The notes below the pieces were generated by a model that saw only the letters and a program-made list of their open reading frames with translations, did not search any database and was not told the origin of the DNA. Made by a program: the position numbers and the translations under genes. Source: Nonomuraea sp. SBT364 (GTDB lineage Bacteria > Actinomycetota > Actinomycetes > Streptosporangiales > Streptosporangiaceae). Taken from it: a stretch of 33,907 nt of DNA. Within the stretch, counting starts at the first letter, position 1; each line of letters starts with the position of its first letter. Positions 7,853 to 17,125 of the stretch are shown one piece after another. Location of the stretch: the NCBI RefSeq assembly GCF_001083785.1, contig NZ_LAVL01000090.1, positions 1 through 33,907 of the forward strand. The letters are read 5' to 3'.

Positions 7853-7922
7853 CGAACGTACCCAGTTACGAGGAGGGCCGATTCCTTCGAACGTCTCCAG
7901 GCATGAGGAGGGCCGATTCCTT
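7853..7922. repeat. Two adjacent 35-bp direct repeats in a divergent promoter
   Basis: Unit 1 (7853-7887) and unit 2 (7888-7922) abut exactly and match at 30 of 35 positions; the last 18 bp, GAGGAGGGCCGATTCCTT, are identical. They lie between the divergent small membrane protein (start 7847) and the hydrolase (start 7979), so a duplicated operator is plausible. One unit cannot be read as a gene with a good start. Confidence 0.75.
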
Positions 7923-7978
7923 TTCGCTTCGGCACCCGTCACATGGCCGAGAACGTGACAGGAACGGAGCACCAACCC

Positions 7979-8794
7979 ATGCGCACCACCACGACCACGA
8001 CCGTGACCTCTCGGGACGGCACCCAGATCGCCTTCGAGCAACTGGGCACCGGCCCCGCCCTCATCCTGGTGGCCTCGGCGCTGGCCGACCGGAAGGACGC
8101 GGCCAAGCTCGGCCGCTTGCTCGCCCCGCGCTTCACGGTGCTCAACTACGACCGCCGGGGGCGCGGCGCGAGCGGTGACGCGGCCGCGTACGCCGTGGAG
8201 CGCGAGATCGAGGACCTGGCCGCGCTGATCGACCACGCAGGCGGGTCGGCATCGCTGTTCGGCAGTTCGTCCGGCGCGGTGCTCGCGCTGCGGGCCGCCG
8301 CGGCGGGGCTGAACGTCGACCGGCTGGCCCTGTACGAGCCGCCGTTCGCGGTGACCGGTGACGGGTTCGCGCCCCCGGCAGGGTTCGCCCAGGAGATCGA
8401 CGACCTGTTGGCCCGCGACCAGCGCGGGGCGGCCGTCAAGCACTTCATGACGCGGGCGCAGGGGATGCCCGCGTTCATGGTCGGCCTGATGCGGCTGATG
8501 CCCGGCGTGTGGTCCACGCTCAAGAAGCTGGCCCCGACGCTGCCGTACGACATCGCGGTGATGGGCGAGACGCAGCGGGGCCGGCCGCTGGAGGCAGCCG
8601 AGTGGGCGGGGGCCGTCGCGCCCGCGCTGGTGCTGACCGGGGGGAAGAGCCCGGCCGGGTTCCACGACGCGGCGCGGGCCCTGGCCGAGGTGCTGCCGCG
8701 AGCCGAGCACCGTACGCTGGCCGGGCTCAACCACGGAGCCGTGATGATGGCCCCGCAGAAGCTCGCACCGGTGCTGGCGGAGTTCCTGGCCTAA
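7979..8794 (+). CDS. Alpha/beta-hydrolase fold protein
   Basis: 271 residues, cytoplasmic, no signal peptide. The fold is recognised from TSRDGTQIAFEQLGTGPALIL, then VLNYDRRGRGASGD, the nucleophile elbow GSSSG with Ser97, and the C-terminal LNHG histidine (His252). The acid residue expected in the ALVLTGGKSPAGFHD region is not obvious; the Asp of GFHD is one possibility. The ATG at 7979 is preceded by GGAG at 7966-7969; the in-frame ATG at 7943 has no ribosome-binding site and would place the start right after the tandem repeats. Homologues are often annotated as alpha/beta hydrolases without a known substrate. Its 3' end faces a repeat array. Confidence 0.88.
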   Translation: MRTTTTTTVTSRDGTQIAFEQLGTGPALILVASALADRKDAAKLGRLLAPRFTVLNYDRRGRGASGDAAAYAVEREIEDLAALIDHAGGSASLFGSSSGAVLALRAAAAGLNVDRLALYEPPFAVTGDGFAPPAGFAQEIDDLLARDQRGAAVKHFMTRAQGMPAFMVGLMRLMPGVWSTLKKLAPTLPYDIAVMGETQRGRPLEAAEWAGAVAPALVLTGGKSPAGFHDAARALAEVLPRAEHRTLAGLNHGAVMMAPQKLAPVLAEFLA

Positions 8795-8826
8795 GGCCGT
8801 CAACTTGGCCGGCGGGCATCCACCAA

Positions 8827-8950
8827 GCGGCACGTCCACCGGACGACGCCCGTCCGCCAAGCGGCACATCCACCGGACGACGCCCATCCCCCAGGCGGCA
8901 CATCCACCGGACGACGCCCATCCCCCAGGCGGCACATCCACCGGACGACG
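8827..8950. repeat. Tandem array of 34-bp repeats, 3.6 units
   Basis: Units start at 8827, 8861, 8895 and 8929 with GCGGCACATCCACCGGACGA as the core. Units 2 and 3 are identical; unit 1 has a few changes; unit 4 is cut off after about 22 bp. The period is not divisible by three and there are no spacers between units. It starts 32 bp past the hydrolase stop. Confidence 0.9.
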
Positions 8951-9489
8951 GGCCCTTTCAGCCAGCGGGGCACTTGCTTCGGATGCGTCGGAGCAGGTGC
9001 CGGCTGACCGGTGGATACCCGCCGGGAGCGCGTCAGAGCAGGCGCCCCACCGAGCGATGGGTCCCCGCCCGGGGCACGTCAGAACAGGTGCCCCGGCGAC
9101 CGGCGGGTACCCGTCCAGGCACGCGCCGGCCAAGCGCCCGCGAGCCAGCGGCTACCCACCCGGGTCACGCCCGACCAGGCGCCCGCCGACCGATGGTTTC
9201 CCACCCGCGTCACGCCCGACCAGGCACCCGCCGACCGATGGTTTCCCACCGCCGGCACATCAGAGCAGGCGCCCCACCGACCGGCGAGTACCCGCCCAGA
9301 GGACTTCAGAGCAGGCGCCCACCAACCAGCGGATACCCGCCTCCGAGCACGTCCGACCAAGCGCCCACCAACCAGCGGATACCCGCCTCCGGACACGTCC
9401 GACCAAGCGCCCACCAACCAGCGGACGCCCGCCTCCGGGCACGTCCGACCAAGCGCTCGCCAGCCGGCGGCTACGCACCCGGGAAGCGG
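8951..9489. repeat. Tandem array of 45/46-bp repeats, about 11-12 units, non-coding
   Basis: Units begin with GCGCCC or a close variant at 8997, 9042, 9088, 9134, 9179, 9224, 9269, 9315, 9361, 9407 and 9453, with a degenerate unit before 8997. Spacing is strictly 45 or 46 bp. The units at 9315, 9361 and 9407 are nearly identical, while older ones vary in blocks. Many units contain GCGG, four bases, then CCGC (as in GCGGATACCCGC), which can form a short stem. A 45/46-bp period shifts frame from unit to unit, so the long open frames here are a composition effect. The array fills the gap between the convergent hydrolase and oxidoreductase genes. Confidence 0.88.
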
Positions 9490-10380
9490 TCAGAGGACTT
9501 CGTGGAGGACGGCGTCGACCGGTGTGGCGGCTACGCCGAGGAGCTTCTCGGTCTCGGAGTAGTCGATGACGAACGGGTGACCGGGTTTGACGAGCACTTC
9601 GTGCAGTTCGCCCCAGAACGGGGCGCCGAGCTCGAGCAACGTCAAATCCCGCTCGGTCATCTGCTCCAACCGCGGCGTCGGCGCCCCCGCGAGGGCGGCG
9701 AGCCGCCCGGCCAGGTCACGGACCGACAGGGTCGAGGCGGGCACGTGCCAGGCCCGGCCGTACGCCTGCTCGTCGCGACCGGCGGCGACCAGGGTGCGGG
9801 CGGTGTCGCCGATCGCCGAGTAGCTGTACGGCACGTCGAGCTCCTGCGGCACGATGGCGAGCCTGCCTTCCAGGACCTGCCGCTGCACCATGAGGCTGAA
9901 CACCGAGATGGCGCCGGCGCCGTAGAACTGACCGGCGCGCACCTCGGTGACCTTGACGCCCGAGGCGGCGGCCTCCTCCCAGATCCGTGCCCGGACCAGC
10001 CCCTTGGGCCCGGTCGCGGCCAGCGGGAGGTCGGGCCGGATCGGCCCGTCCACCAGTCCGTAGCCGTAGAGGTTGCCGAGCATCACGTAGGAGGCCCCGG
10101 TCCGGCGCACGGCGGTGAGCAGCGACGCCGCCAGGGCGGGGAACTGCTCGGTCCACAGGTGGTAGGCCGGCGCGGCGGTGGTGAACAGCGTGGTCGCGCC
10201 CTCCGTCAGCTCGGTGAGCCGGTCGGTGTCGTCCGCGTCCGCGGCGATGCGCTCCACGAGCGGATGCTCGGGCCCGCCACCGGTACGGCTGATCATCCGT
10301 ACGCGTTCGCCGTCCTCGGCCAGCAGCAGAGCGGTCTTCGACGCGGCGGCCCCGCGTCCCACGATCACATGAAATGTCAT
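9490..10380 (-). CDS. NAD(P)-binding epimerase/NmrA-like oxidoreductase
   Basis: 296 residues, an atypical short-chain/epimerase-like Rossmann protein. The N-terminus reads MTFHVIVGRGAAASKTALLL, where the usual GxGxxG is seen only as GRGAAAS; the last glycine is missing. Later segments fit the family: GASYVMLGNLYGYG, EVRAGQFYGAG, VPYSYSAIGDTARTLVAA and WHVPASTLSVRDLAGRL. The classical YxxxK pair is not evident. The ATG at 10380 is chosen; GTG two codons upstream is possible. It is divergent from a GlxA-type regulator with an inverted repeat between them, so that regulator may control it (inference). Substrate unknown. Confidence 0.86.
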   Translation of the reverse strand: MTFHVIVGRGAAASKTALLLAEDGERVRMISRTGGGPEHPLVERIAADADDTDRLTELTEGATTLFTTAAPAYHLWTEQFPALAASLLTAVRRTGASYVMLGNLYGYGLVDGPIRPDLPLAATGPKGLVRARIWEEAAASGVKVTEVRAGQFYGAGAISVFSLMVQRQVLEGRLAIVPQELDVPYSYSAIGDTARTLVAAGRDEQAYGRAWHVPASTLSVRDLAGRLAALAGAPTPRLEQMTERDLTLLELGAPFWGELHEVLVKPGHPFVIDYSETEKLLGVAATPVDAVLHEVL

Positions 10381-10414
10381 GACCACAACGGTGCCGCTCG
10401 CCGACCCCGTAGCC

Positions 10415-10435
10415 TAGTGGCCGGAACGCCCACTA
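10415..10435. promoter_or_regulatory. Inverted repeat between oxidoreductase and GlxA-type regulator
   Basis: TAGTGG (10415-10420) and CCACTA (10430-10435) are complementary with a 9-nt spacer, a 21-bp span. It lies in the 71-bp divergent gap, immediately before the regulator ribosome-binding site GGAGG (10439-10443). It may be an autoregulatory operator (inference). Confidence 0.45.
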
Positions 10436-10451
10436 TCCGGAGGATCTGGCC

Positions 10452-11429
10452 ATGCAGGCCACACAGCCCCAGGCCACACAGCCCACACAGCCCACACAGC
10501 CCAAGCACCGCGTCGCCGCCGTCGTCGTGACTCCCGTGCTGAGCTTCGACGTGTCGATCCCGCTCATGGTGTTCAGCAGCGCCCCGGGCTATGACGTGCG
10601 GGTCTGCACGGCGCGGCCCGGGCTGGTGCGGACGGTCGGCGGCCCCGACCTCGTGGTGCCGGACGGCCTGGACCTCCTGGACGGCGCCGACACGGTGATC
10701 GCCGTGGGCAGCGGCGGCGAGCAGGCGCCCCCGGAGGTCCTCGACGCGCTGCGGACAGCCGCGGAGGGCGGTTCGCGTATCGCCTCCCTGTGCACGGGGG
10801 CGTTCGTCCTGGCGCAGGCCGGCCTCCTCGACGGGCGGCGCGCCACCACCCACTGGGGGCTGACCGGCGACCTGGCGGCCCGTTTCCCGTCGGTCGACGT
10901 CCAGCCCGACCTCCTGTTCGTCGAGGACGGCGGCATCTTCACCTCGGCGGGCGCGGCGGCGGCCATCGACCTGTGCCTGCACCTGGTCAGGCTGGACTTC
11001 GGCGCCTCGGTCGCCAACGCGGCCGCGCGGCTCGCGGTCGTCCCTCCCGTGCGGCCGGGCGGTCAGGCCCAGTTCATCGAGACCCCGCTGCCGCCCGAGC
11101 GCGGCACGTCGCTCGCGCTCACCCGGGCCTGGGCGCTGGCGCACCTGGACGAGCCGCTCACCCTGGCCGACCTGGCGGCGCACGCGAGGATCAGCGTGCG
11201 GACGCTGACCAGGCGCTTCCACGCGGAGACCGGGCTGAGCCCGCTCCAGTGGCTGCTGCACCGCCGGATCGACCGGGCCAGGGAGTTGCTGGAGACCACC
11301 CGGCTGCCCATGGACCAGGTGGCCGGGAAGAGCGGGCTGGGCAGCGCCGACTCCCTCCGCAAGCATCTGGTCGACCGGGTCGGGCTCACCCCGACCGCCT
11401 ACCGCGCGAGCTTCACGCGGGTGCCCTGA
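10452..11429 (+). CDS. GlxA-family AraC-type transcriptional regulator
   Basis: 325 residues. An N-terminal DJ-1/PfpI-like domain (about residues 20-190) holds the nucleophile-like Cys114 in LCTGAFVLAQAGLLDGRRAT. A C-terminal AraC domain (about 220-325) has two helix-turn-helix units (LTLADLAAHARISVRTLTRRF and MDQVAGKSGLGSADSLRKHL). The DJ-1 part usually senses a ligand in this family and need not be catalytic. The first 17 residues are a Gln/Thr/Pro repeat (QPTQPTQP), encoded by repeated CACACAGCC; the conserved domain starts at HRVAAVVV. The start ATG follows GGAGG with 8-nt spacing. The probable target is the divergent oxidoreductase gene. Confidence 0.94.
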   Translation: MQATQPQATQPTQPTQPKHRVAAVVVTPVLSFDVSIPLMVFSSAPGYDVRVCTARPGLVRTVGGPDLVVPDGLDLLDGADTVIAVGSGGEQAPPEVLDALRTAAEGGSRIASLCTGAFVLAQAGLLDGRRATTHWGLTGDLAARFPSVDVQPDLLFVEDGGIFTSAGAAAAIDLCLHLVRLDFGASVANAAARLAVVPPVRPGGQAQFIETPLPPERGTSLALTRAWALAHLDEPLTLADLAAHARISVRTLTRRFHAETGLSPLQWLLHRRIDRARELLETTRLPMDQVAGKSGLGSADSLRKHLVDRVGLTPTAYRASFTRVP

Positions 11430-11434
11430 GCATG

Positions 11435-11469
11435 CCGGAGGGCCGTACGGAATCCGTACGACCCTCCGG
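11435..11469. terminator. Bidirectional hairpin terminator between regulator and sdhB
   Basis: 16-bp arms, CCGGAGGGCCGTACGG (11435-11450) and CCGTACGACCCTCCGG (11454-11469), loop AAT, a single C/A mismatch that becomes a G-U pair on the minus-strand RNA. It sits between the convergent ends of the AraC-type gene (11429) and sdhB (11478). Confidence 0.9.
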
Positions 11470-11477
11470 AAGCGGGA

Positions 11478-12214
11478 CTACTTGGCGTTCGCCTTGAGGT
11501 AGTCGGTGTTCATCTGGGCGATGGTGTCGAGCGGGATGCCCTTGGGGCAGACCGCGGTGCACTCGCCGGTGTTCGTGCAGCCGCCGAAGCCCTCGGCGTC
11601 CATCTGGTCCACCATGGCCTTGGCCCGGGACAGGCGCTCCGGCTGGCCCTGCGGCAGCAGGCTCAGGTGGGTGATCTTGGCCGCGGTGAACAGCGACGCC
11701 GATCCGTTCGGGCAGGCCGCGACGCAGGCGCCGCAGCCGATGCAGGTGGCCGCGTCGAAGGCGGCGTCGGCGTCCTCCTTGCGCACCGGGATGCTGTGCG
11801 CGTCGGGGGCCGAGCCGGCCGGGACGGAGACGAAGCCGCCCGCCTGGATGATGCGGTCGAACGCGCTGCGGTCCACGACCAGGTCCTTGACCACCGGGAA
11901 GGGCGCGGCGCGCCACGGCTCGATGGTGATGGTGGCGTTGTCCTCGAAGTGGCGCATGTGGAGCTGGCAGGTGGTGGTGGCGCGCTGCTCGCCGTGCGCG
12001 ACGCCGTTGATCACCATGCCGCACATGCCGCAGATGCCCTCGCGGCAGTCGTGGTCGAAGGCGATCGGGTCGTCGCCTTCGAGGATGAGCCGTTCGTTGA
12101 GGACGTCCAGCATCTCCAGGAACGACATGTCAGGCGAAACTTCTTCCACCCGATAAGTCACCATTCGTCCGGAGTCGGAAGGGCCGCTCTGTCGCCAGAC
12201 GCGAAGGGTCAGGT

Positions 12215-12218
<4 letters not shown>
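11478..12218 (-). CDS. sdhB: Succinate dehydrogenase iron-sulfur subunit, SdhCAB (type-B-like) complex
   Basis: 246 residues. It passes electrons from the flavoprotein to quinone through three Fe-S clusters. The [2Fe-2S] ligands are C58, C63, C66 and C84 (CREGICGMC then C). The second domain has CIGCGACVAACP and CTNTGECTAVCP for the [4Fe-4S] and [3Fe-4S] clusters. The GTG start at 12216-12218 overlaps the sdhA stop (GTGA), so translation is coupled. It is the last gene of the sdhCAB operon, followed by a strong bidirectional hairpin. The arrangement and subunit sizes match the three-gene actinobacterial complex often called Sdh1 in mycobacteria. Assignment firm. Confidence 0.96.
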
Positions 12219-14136
<1,918 letters not shown>

Positions 14137-14140
<4 letters not shown>

Positions 14141-14892
14141 TGCACAACTCCGAACATGATGGCGAGGGGCGGGGAGAGGAAGCCGACGACCAGGACGGCC
14201 GACAGGAGACCGGCGCCGAGGCGCAGCCCCTTGTTCCGGTCGCGGTTGGCCCAGCCGAGGGTCTGGAAGGCGCTCCAGACGCCGTGCCGCAGGTGCAGGC
14301 CGACCATGACGACCGCCGCGAAGTAGATGATCGCCACCCACCAGCGCGACGGGTCGAACCCGGCGATCATGCGGTCGGCCGGGGAGGAGTCGAAGCCCTT
14401 CGGGTTGACCACGCCGAAGGTCAGGTCGAGCAGGTGCCAGATCAAGAACAGCAGGATCGTCACGCCGCCGAGCCGCATGATGTGCGTGGCGTAGCCGTTG
14501 GCCTGAGACTTCTTGGCCACGTACTTCACCGGCCGGGCCGAGTGGGCCCGGCGCGCCAGCGAGATCGCGGCCCACATGTGCAGCACGACGGAGGCGACGA
14601 GCACGACCTCGACGATCGTCAGCACCGTCCGGTACGGCAGCAACGGCTCCAGCAGGGTGCGCAGAGCGTGCGCGTACTCGTTGAAGGACTCCTTGCTGAT
14701 GAAGATCTTCAGGTTGCCCAGCATGTGGAGGATCAGGAAAGTCACCATCACGGCGCCGGTGACGGCCATGACGACCTTCTTGCCGTTCGACGAGCTGAGG
14801 AACCCGCGCGGCCGCTTGCGCGTTGGCTTCTTCACGGGCGCTGGAGAGGTAACGGGCGCGGTGGCGGCGCCGCGCTCTATCGTGGCTGTCAC
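14137..14892 (-). CDS. sdhC: Succinate dehydrogenase cytochrome b subunit, SdhC (five-helix type B)
   Basis: 251 residues with a Pro-rich cytoplasmic N-terminus and five membrane helices: about 37-60, 88-112, 140-160, 183-204 and 222-247. Candidate axial haem b ligands sit in helices 1-4: His56, His105, His153, and His200 or His203, consistent with the di-haem single-anchor type of quinone-reactive SDH. The GTG start follows GGAAG closely. It is the first gene of the sdhCAB operon, divergent from a LysR regulator with a LysR-type box between. Di-haem binding is inferred from family knowledge. Confidence 0.94.
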
Positions 14893-14950
14893 GTCTTCCG
14901 ACGCTATGTATCCAGCGATGATCCGTCCAAGTCATGACGGGCCTGGTTTC

Positions 14951-14967
14951 CATAGCCAACGGCTATG
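14951..14967. promoter_or_regulatory. LysR-type T-N11-A box between sdhC and lysR
   Basis: CATAGCC (14951-14957) and GGCTATG (14961-14967) form a perfect 7-bp inverted repeat around AAC. It contains ATAG-N7-CTAT, the T-N11-A pattern recognised by LysR-type regulators (BenM/CbbR-type sites are ATAC-N7-GTAT). It is 59 bp before the lysR start and 58 bp before the sdhC start, a typical position for autoregulation and control of the divergent operon. Confidence 0.75.
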
Positions 14968-15026
14968 ATGTCTGGTTTGTACGGCTGGCGTAAGGCGAAC
15001 CAGGCAGCCGGTGCGAGGAATATCAC

Positions 15027-15956
15027 ATGCAGTTGCAGCAGTTGGCGTACTTCGTGGCAGTGGCCGAGAGCAGGCACTTCACCCATGCGGCCGAGCGGAT
15101 GCGGGTCGCTCAGCCGTCGCTCAGCAAGCAGATCAAGGCGCTGGAGACCGAGCTCGGCGCCCCGCTGTTCTCCCGCGCGCGCGGCAACGTCACGCTCACC
15201 GCGGCCGGGGAGGCGCTGCTACCACTGGCGCGCCGCATGCTGGAGGACGCCGAGACCGCCCGGCGGGAGGTCGCCGAGCTGGCCGGGCTGCGCAGCGGCC
15301 GGGTGCGGCTCGGGGCCACGCCGTCGCTGTGCGCGGGGCTGATGGCCGACGTGCTGGCCCGCTTCAACCACGCCTACCCGGGCATCGAGCTGCTGGTCGA
15401 GGAGGGCGGCTCGCGTGACCTGGTGCGGGCGCTGGCCCGGGGGCAGCTCGACCTGTCGTTGATCATCATGCCGCTCCAGCACGACGACCCGGCGCTGCTG
15501 ACCGAGGAGATCCTGCGCGAGAACCTGGTGGTCGTCGCGCCCTCCCACGAGCGGTTGCGCAAGCCGTACATGCGGATCGAGGACCTGCGCGGCCGGCCGA
15601 TGGTGATGTTCCGGCGTGGCTACGACCTGCGGGAGGCGACGCTGACGGCGTGCCGGCAGGCCGGGTTCGAGCCGAGGTTCGCGGTGCAGGGCGGCGAGAT
15701 GGACGCGGTGCTCAGGTTCGTGGAGGCCGGGCTGGGCGTGGCCGTGGTGCCCTCGATGGTGCTCGACGGCAGGCCTGGGCTGGCCGGGACGCCGCTGGCG
15801 CCGCCCGGGCTGAGCCGCACGATCGCGCTGGCCCACCGCAGGGACGTGGAGCCGACGCGGGCGGCTCAGGCGTTCCGGGCGACCTTGCTGGCGTTCGTCG
15901 TCGAAGCCGGTCAGGAAGGTACGCTTCCCCAAGGGGTCGAGCTCATCGCAGAATGA
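15027..15956 (+). CDS. LysR-family transcriptional regulator, probable regulator of sdhCAB
   Basis: 309 residues. The N-terminal winged HTH (1-60) reads LQQLAYFVAVAESRHFTHAA then RVAQPSLSKQIKALE, typical LysR. A helical linker and a two-lobed effector domain (about 90-295) follow, with VRLGATPSLCAGLMADVL opening the first lobe. The ATG is preceded by GAGGA at 15015-15019. It is divergent from sdhC with a LysR box in the shared 134-bp gap. Its stop is covered by an ATG of the next gene (ATGA, 15953-15956), so the following signalling genes may share its transcript. The effector is unknown; a TCA-cycle acid would be a reasonable guess only. Confidence 0.95.
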   Translation: MQLQQLAYFVAVAESRHFTHAAERMRVAQPSLSKQIKALETELGAPLFSRARGNVTLTAAGEALLPLARRMLEDAETARREVAELAGLRSGRVRLGATPSLCAGLMADVLARFNHAYPGIELLVEEGGSRDLVRALARGQLDLSLIIMPLQHDDPALLTEEILRENLVVVAPSHERLRKPYMRIEDLRGRPMVMFRRGYDLREATLTACRQAGFEPRFAVQGGEMDAVLRFVEAGLGVAVVPSMVLDGRPGLAGTPLAPPGLSRTIALAHRRDVEPTRAAQAFRATLLAFVVEAGQEGTLPQGVELIAE

Positions 15957-15991
15957 GCCGGACGGACCTTGTCTCCAGCGAAGAGGCGTTT

Positions 15992-17125
15992 GTGACGGCA
16001 TCCCTATCCGAAACGCTGACGCTCCTGCTCATCGAGGACGACGACGGTGACGCGTTCCTCGTCGAGGAGCTGCTGAAGCAGGCCGCGGCGCCGCCCAGGA
16101 TCACGCGGGCCCGCAGCCTGGCGGAGACGAGGGCCAAGCTCGCCCCGGGCATCCAGTGCGTGCTGGTCGACCTCTCACTGCCCGACGCCACCGGGCTGGA
16201 GGCGCTGGAGCACGTGCTCGCGATGGCCCCGTACGCGGCGGTGCTGGTGCTGACGGGGCTGCGCGACGCGCACGTCGGCGTGGCGGCCGTCCAGGCGGGC
16301 GCCCAGGACTATCTGGTCAAGCAGGACATCGACGCGCGCCTGCTGGCCAGGGCGGTCCGTTACGCGATGGAGCGCAAGCGGGCCGACCTCGCCCAGCTCG
16401 CGCTCATGGAAGCCGAGCTGACCGCCAAGGAGAACGCCCGCCTGGAGAACGGCCTGCTGCCCACCCCCCTGCTGCGGACCGACGCCCTGGAGCACATCAC
16501 CCGCTACCTGCCGGGCGCCCAGGGCCAGCGGCTGGCCGGCGACTTCCTCGACACCGTGCAGACCCCCGACGGGGCGGTGCACGTCGTCATCGGCGACGTG
16601 TGCGGGCACGGCCCCGACGAGGCCGCTCTCGGGGTGTCGCTGCGCATCGCCTGGCGCACGCTCGTCCTCGCCGGGCAGGACGGCGACCCGCTGTTGCGGA
16701 CCATGGACACGCTGCTGCGGGCCGAGCGCAAGGCCCCGGAGATCTTCACCACCCTGTGCATGGCCACGATCAGCCCCGACCTGGACCACGCCGTGATGCG
16801 GGTCGTCGGGCACCCTCCGCCGGTGCTCCTGCGCGACGGCGCCGTCGAGGTCGTCGAGGGCACCCCCTCGGGCCCGCCGCTGGGCATCTTCCCCGACGCC
16901 GAGTGGGCGGTCATCGACGTGCCCCTCGGCGAACGCTGGTCGATCATGCTCTACACCGACGGGCTCATCGAGGCGGCCGCCGGGCAGGGCGGCGAGCTCG
17001 GCGTCGACGGGCTCGTCGGCCTGGTCAAGCAGCACGGCGCCATCGACCTCGACCGGCTCATCCGACACGTGGGCACCCTCGGGGACGACCTCGCCGCGGT
17101 GCTCGTCCGCAGGAGCTCCCCATGA
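15992..17125 (+). CDS. Response regulator fused to PP2C (SpoIIE/RsbU-type) phosphatase
   Basis: 377 residues. A receiver domain (about 5-125) has the acidic cluster EDDDGD, phospho-acceptor D60 in CVLVDLSLPD and the conserved lysine in DYLVKQD. A short coiled coil (about 130-155) follows, then the RENGLLP-like element LENGLLPTPLL and the PP2C domain with metal ligands in AGDFLDTV, VIGDVCGHG and LYTDGLIEA. In this family the phosphatase typically acts on anti-sigma-factor antagonists, under receiver control. The GTG at 15992 follows GAAGAGG and is preferred; ATG 15953, overlapping the lysR stop, would add 13 residues. The stop overlaps the next gene (ATGA, 17122-17125). No anti-sigma partner is encoded nearby. 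Confidence 0.93.
   Translation: MTASLSETLTLLLIEDDDGDAFLVEELLKQAAAPPRITRARSLAETRAKLAPGIQCVLVDLSLPDATGLEALEHVLAMAPYAAVLVLTGLRDAHVGVAAVQAGAQDYLVKQDIDARLLARAVRYAMERKRADLAQLALMEAELTAKENARLENGLLPTPLLRTDALEHITRYLPGAQGQRLAGDFLDTVQTPDGAVHVVIGDVCGHGPDEAALGVSLRIAWRTLVLAGQDGDPLLRTMDTLLRAERKAPEIFTTLCMATISPDLDHAVMRVVGHPPPVLLRDGAVEVVEGTPSGPPLGIFPDAEWAVIDVPLGERWSIMLYTDGLIEAAAGQGGELGVDGLVGLVKQHGAIDLDRLIRHVGTLGDDLAAVLVRRSSP

Noticed and set aside
8827..9489. CRISPR array
   Set aside because: Repeats abut directly with no unique spacers, unit lengths differ between two arrays, and no cas genes are present.
8509..10530. Plus-strand 673-codon frame across the repeat array
   Set aside because: It runs through parts of two real genes and a repeat whose period shifts frame; Pro/Arg/Thr composition only.
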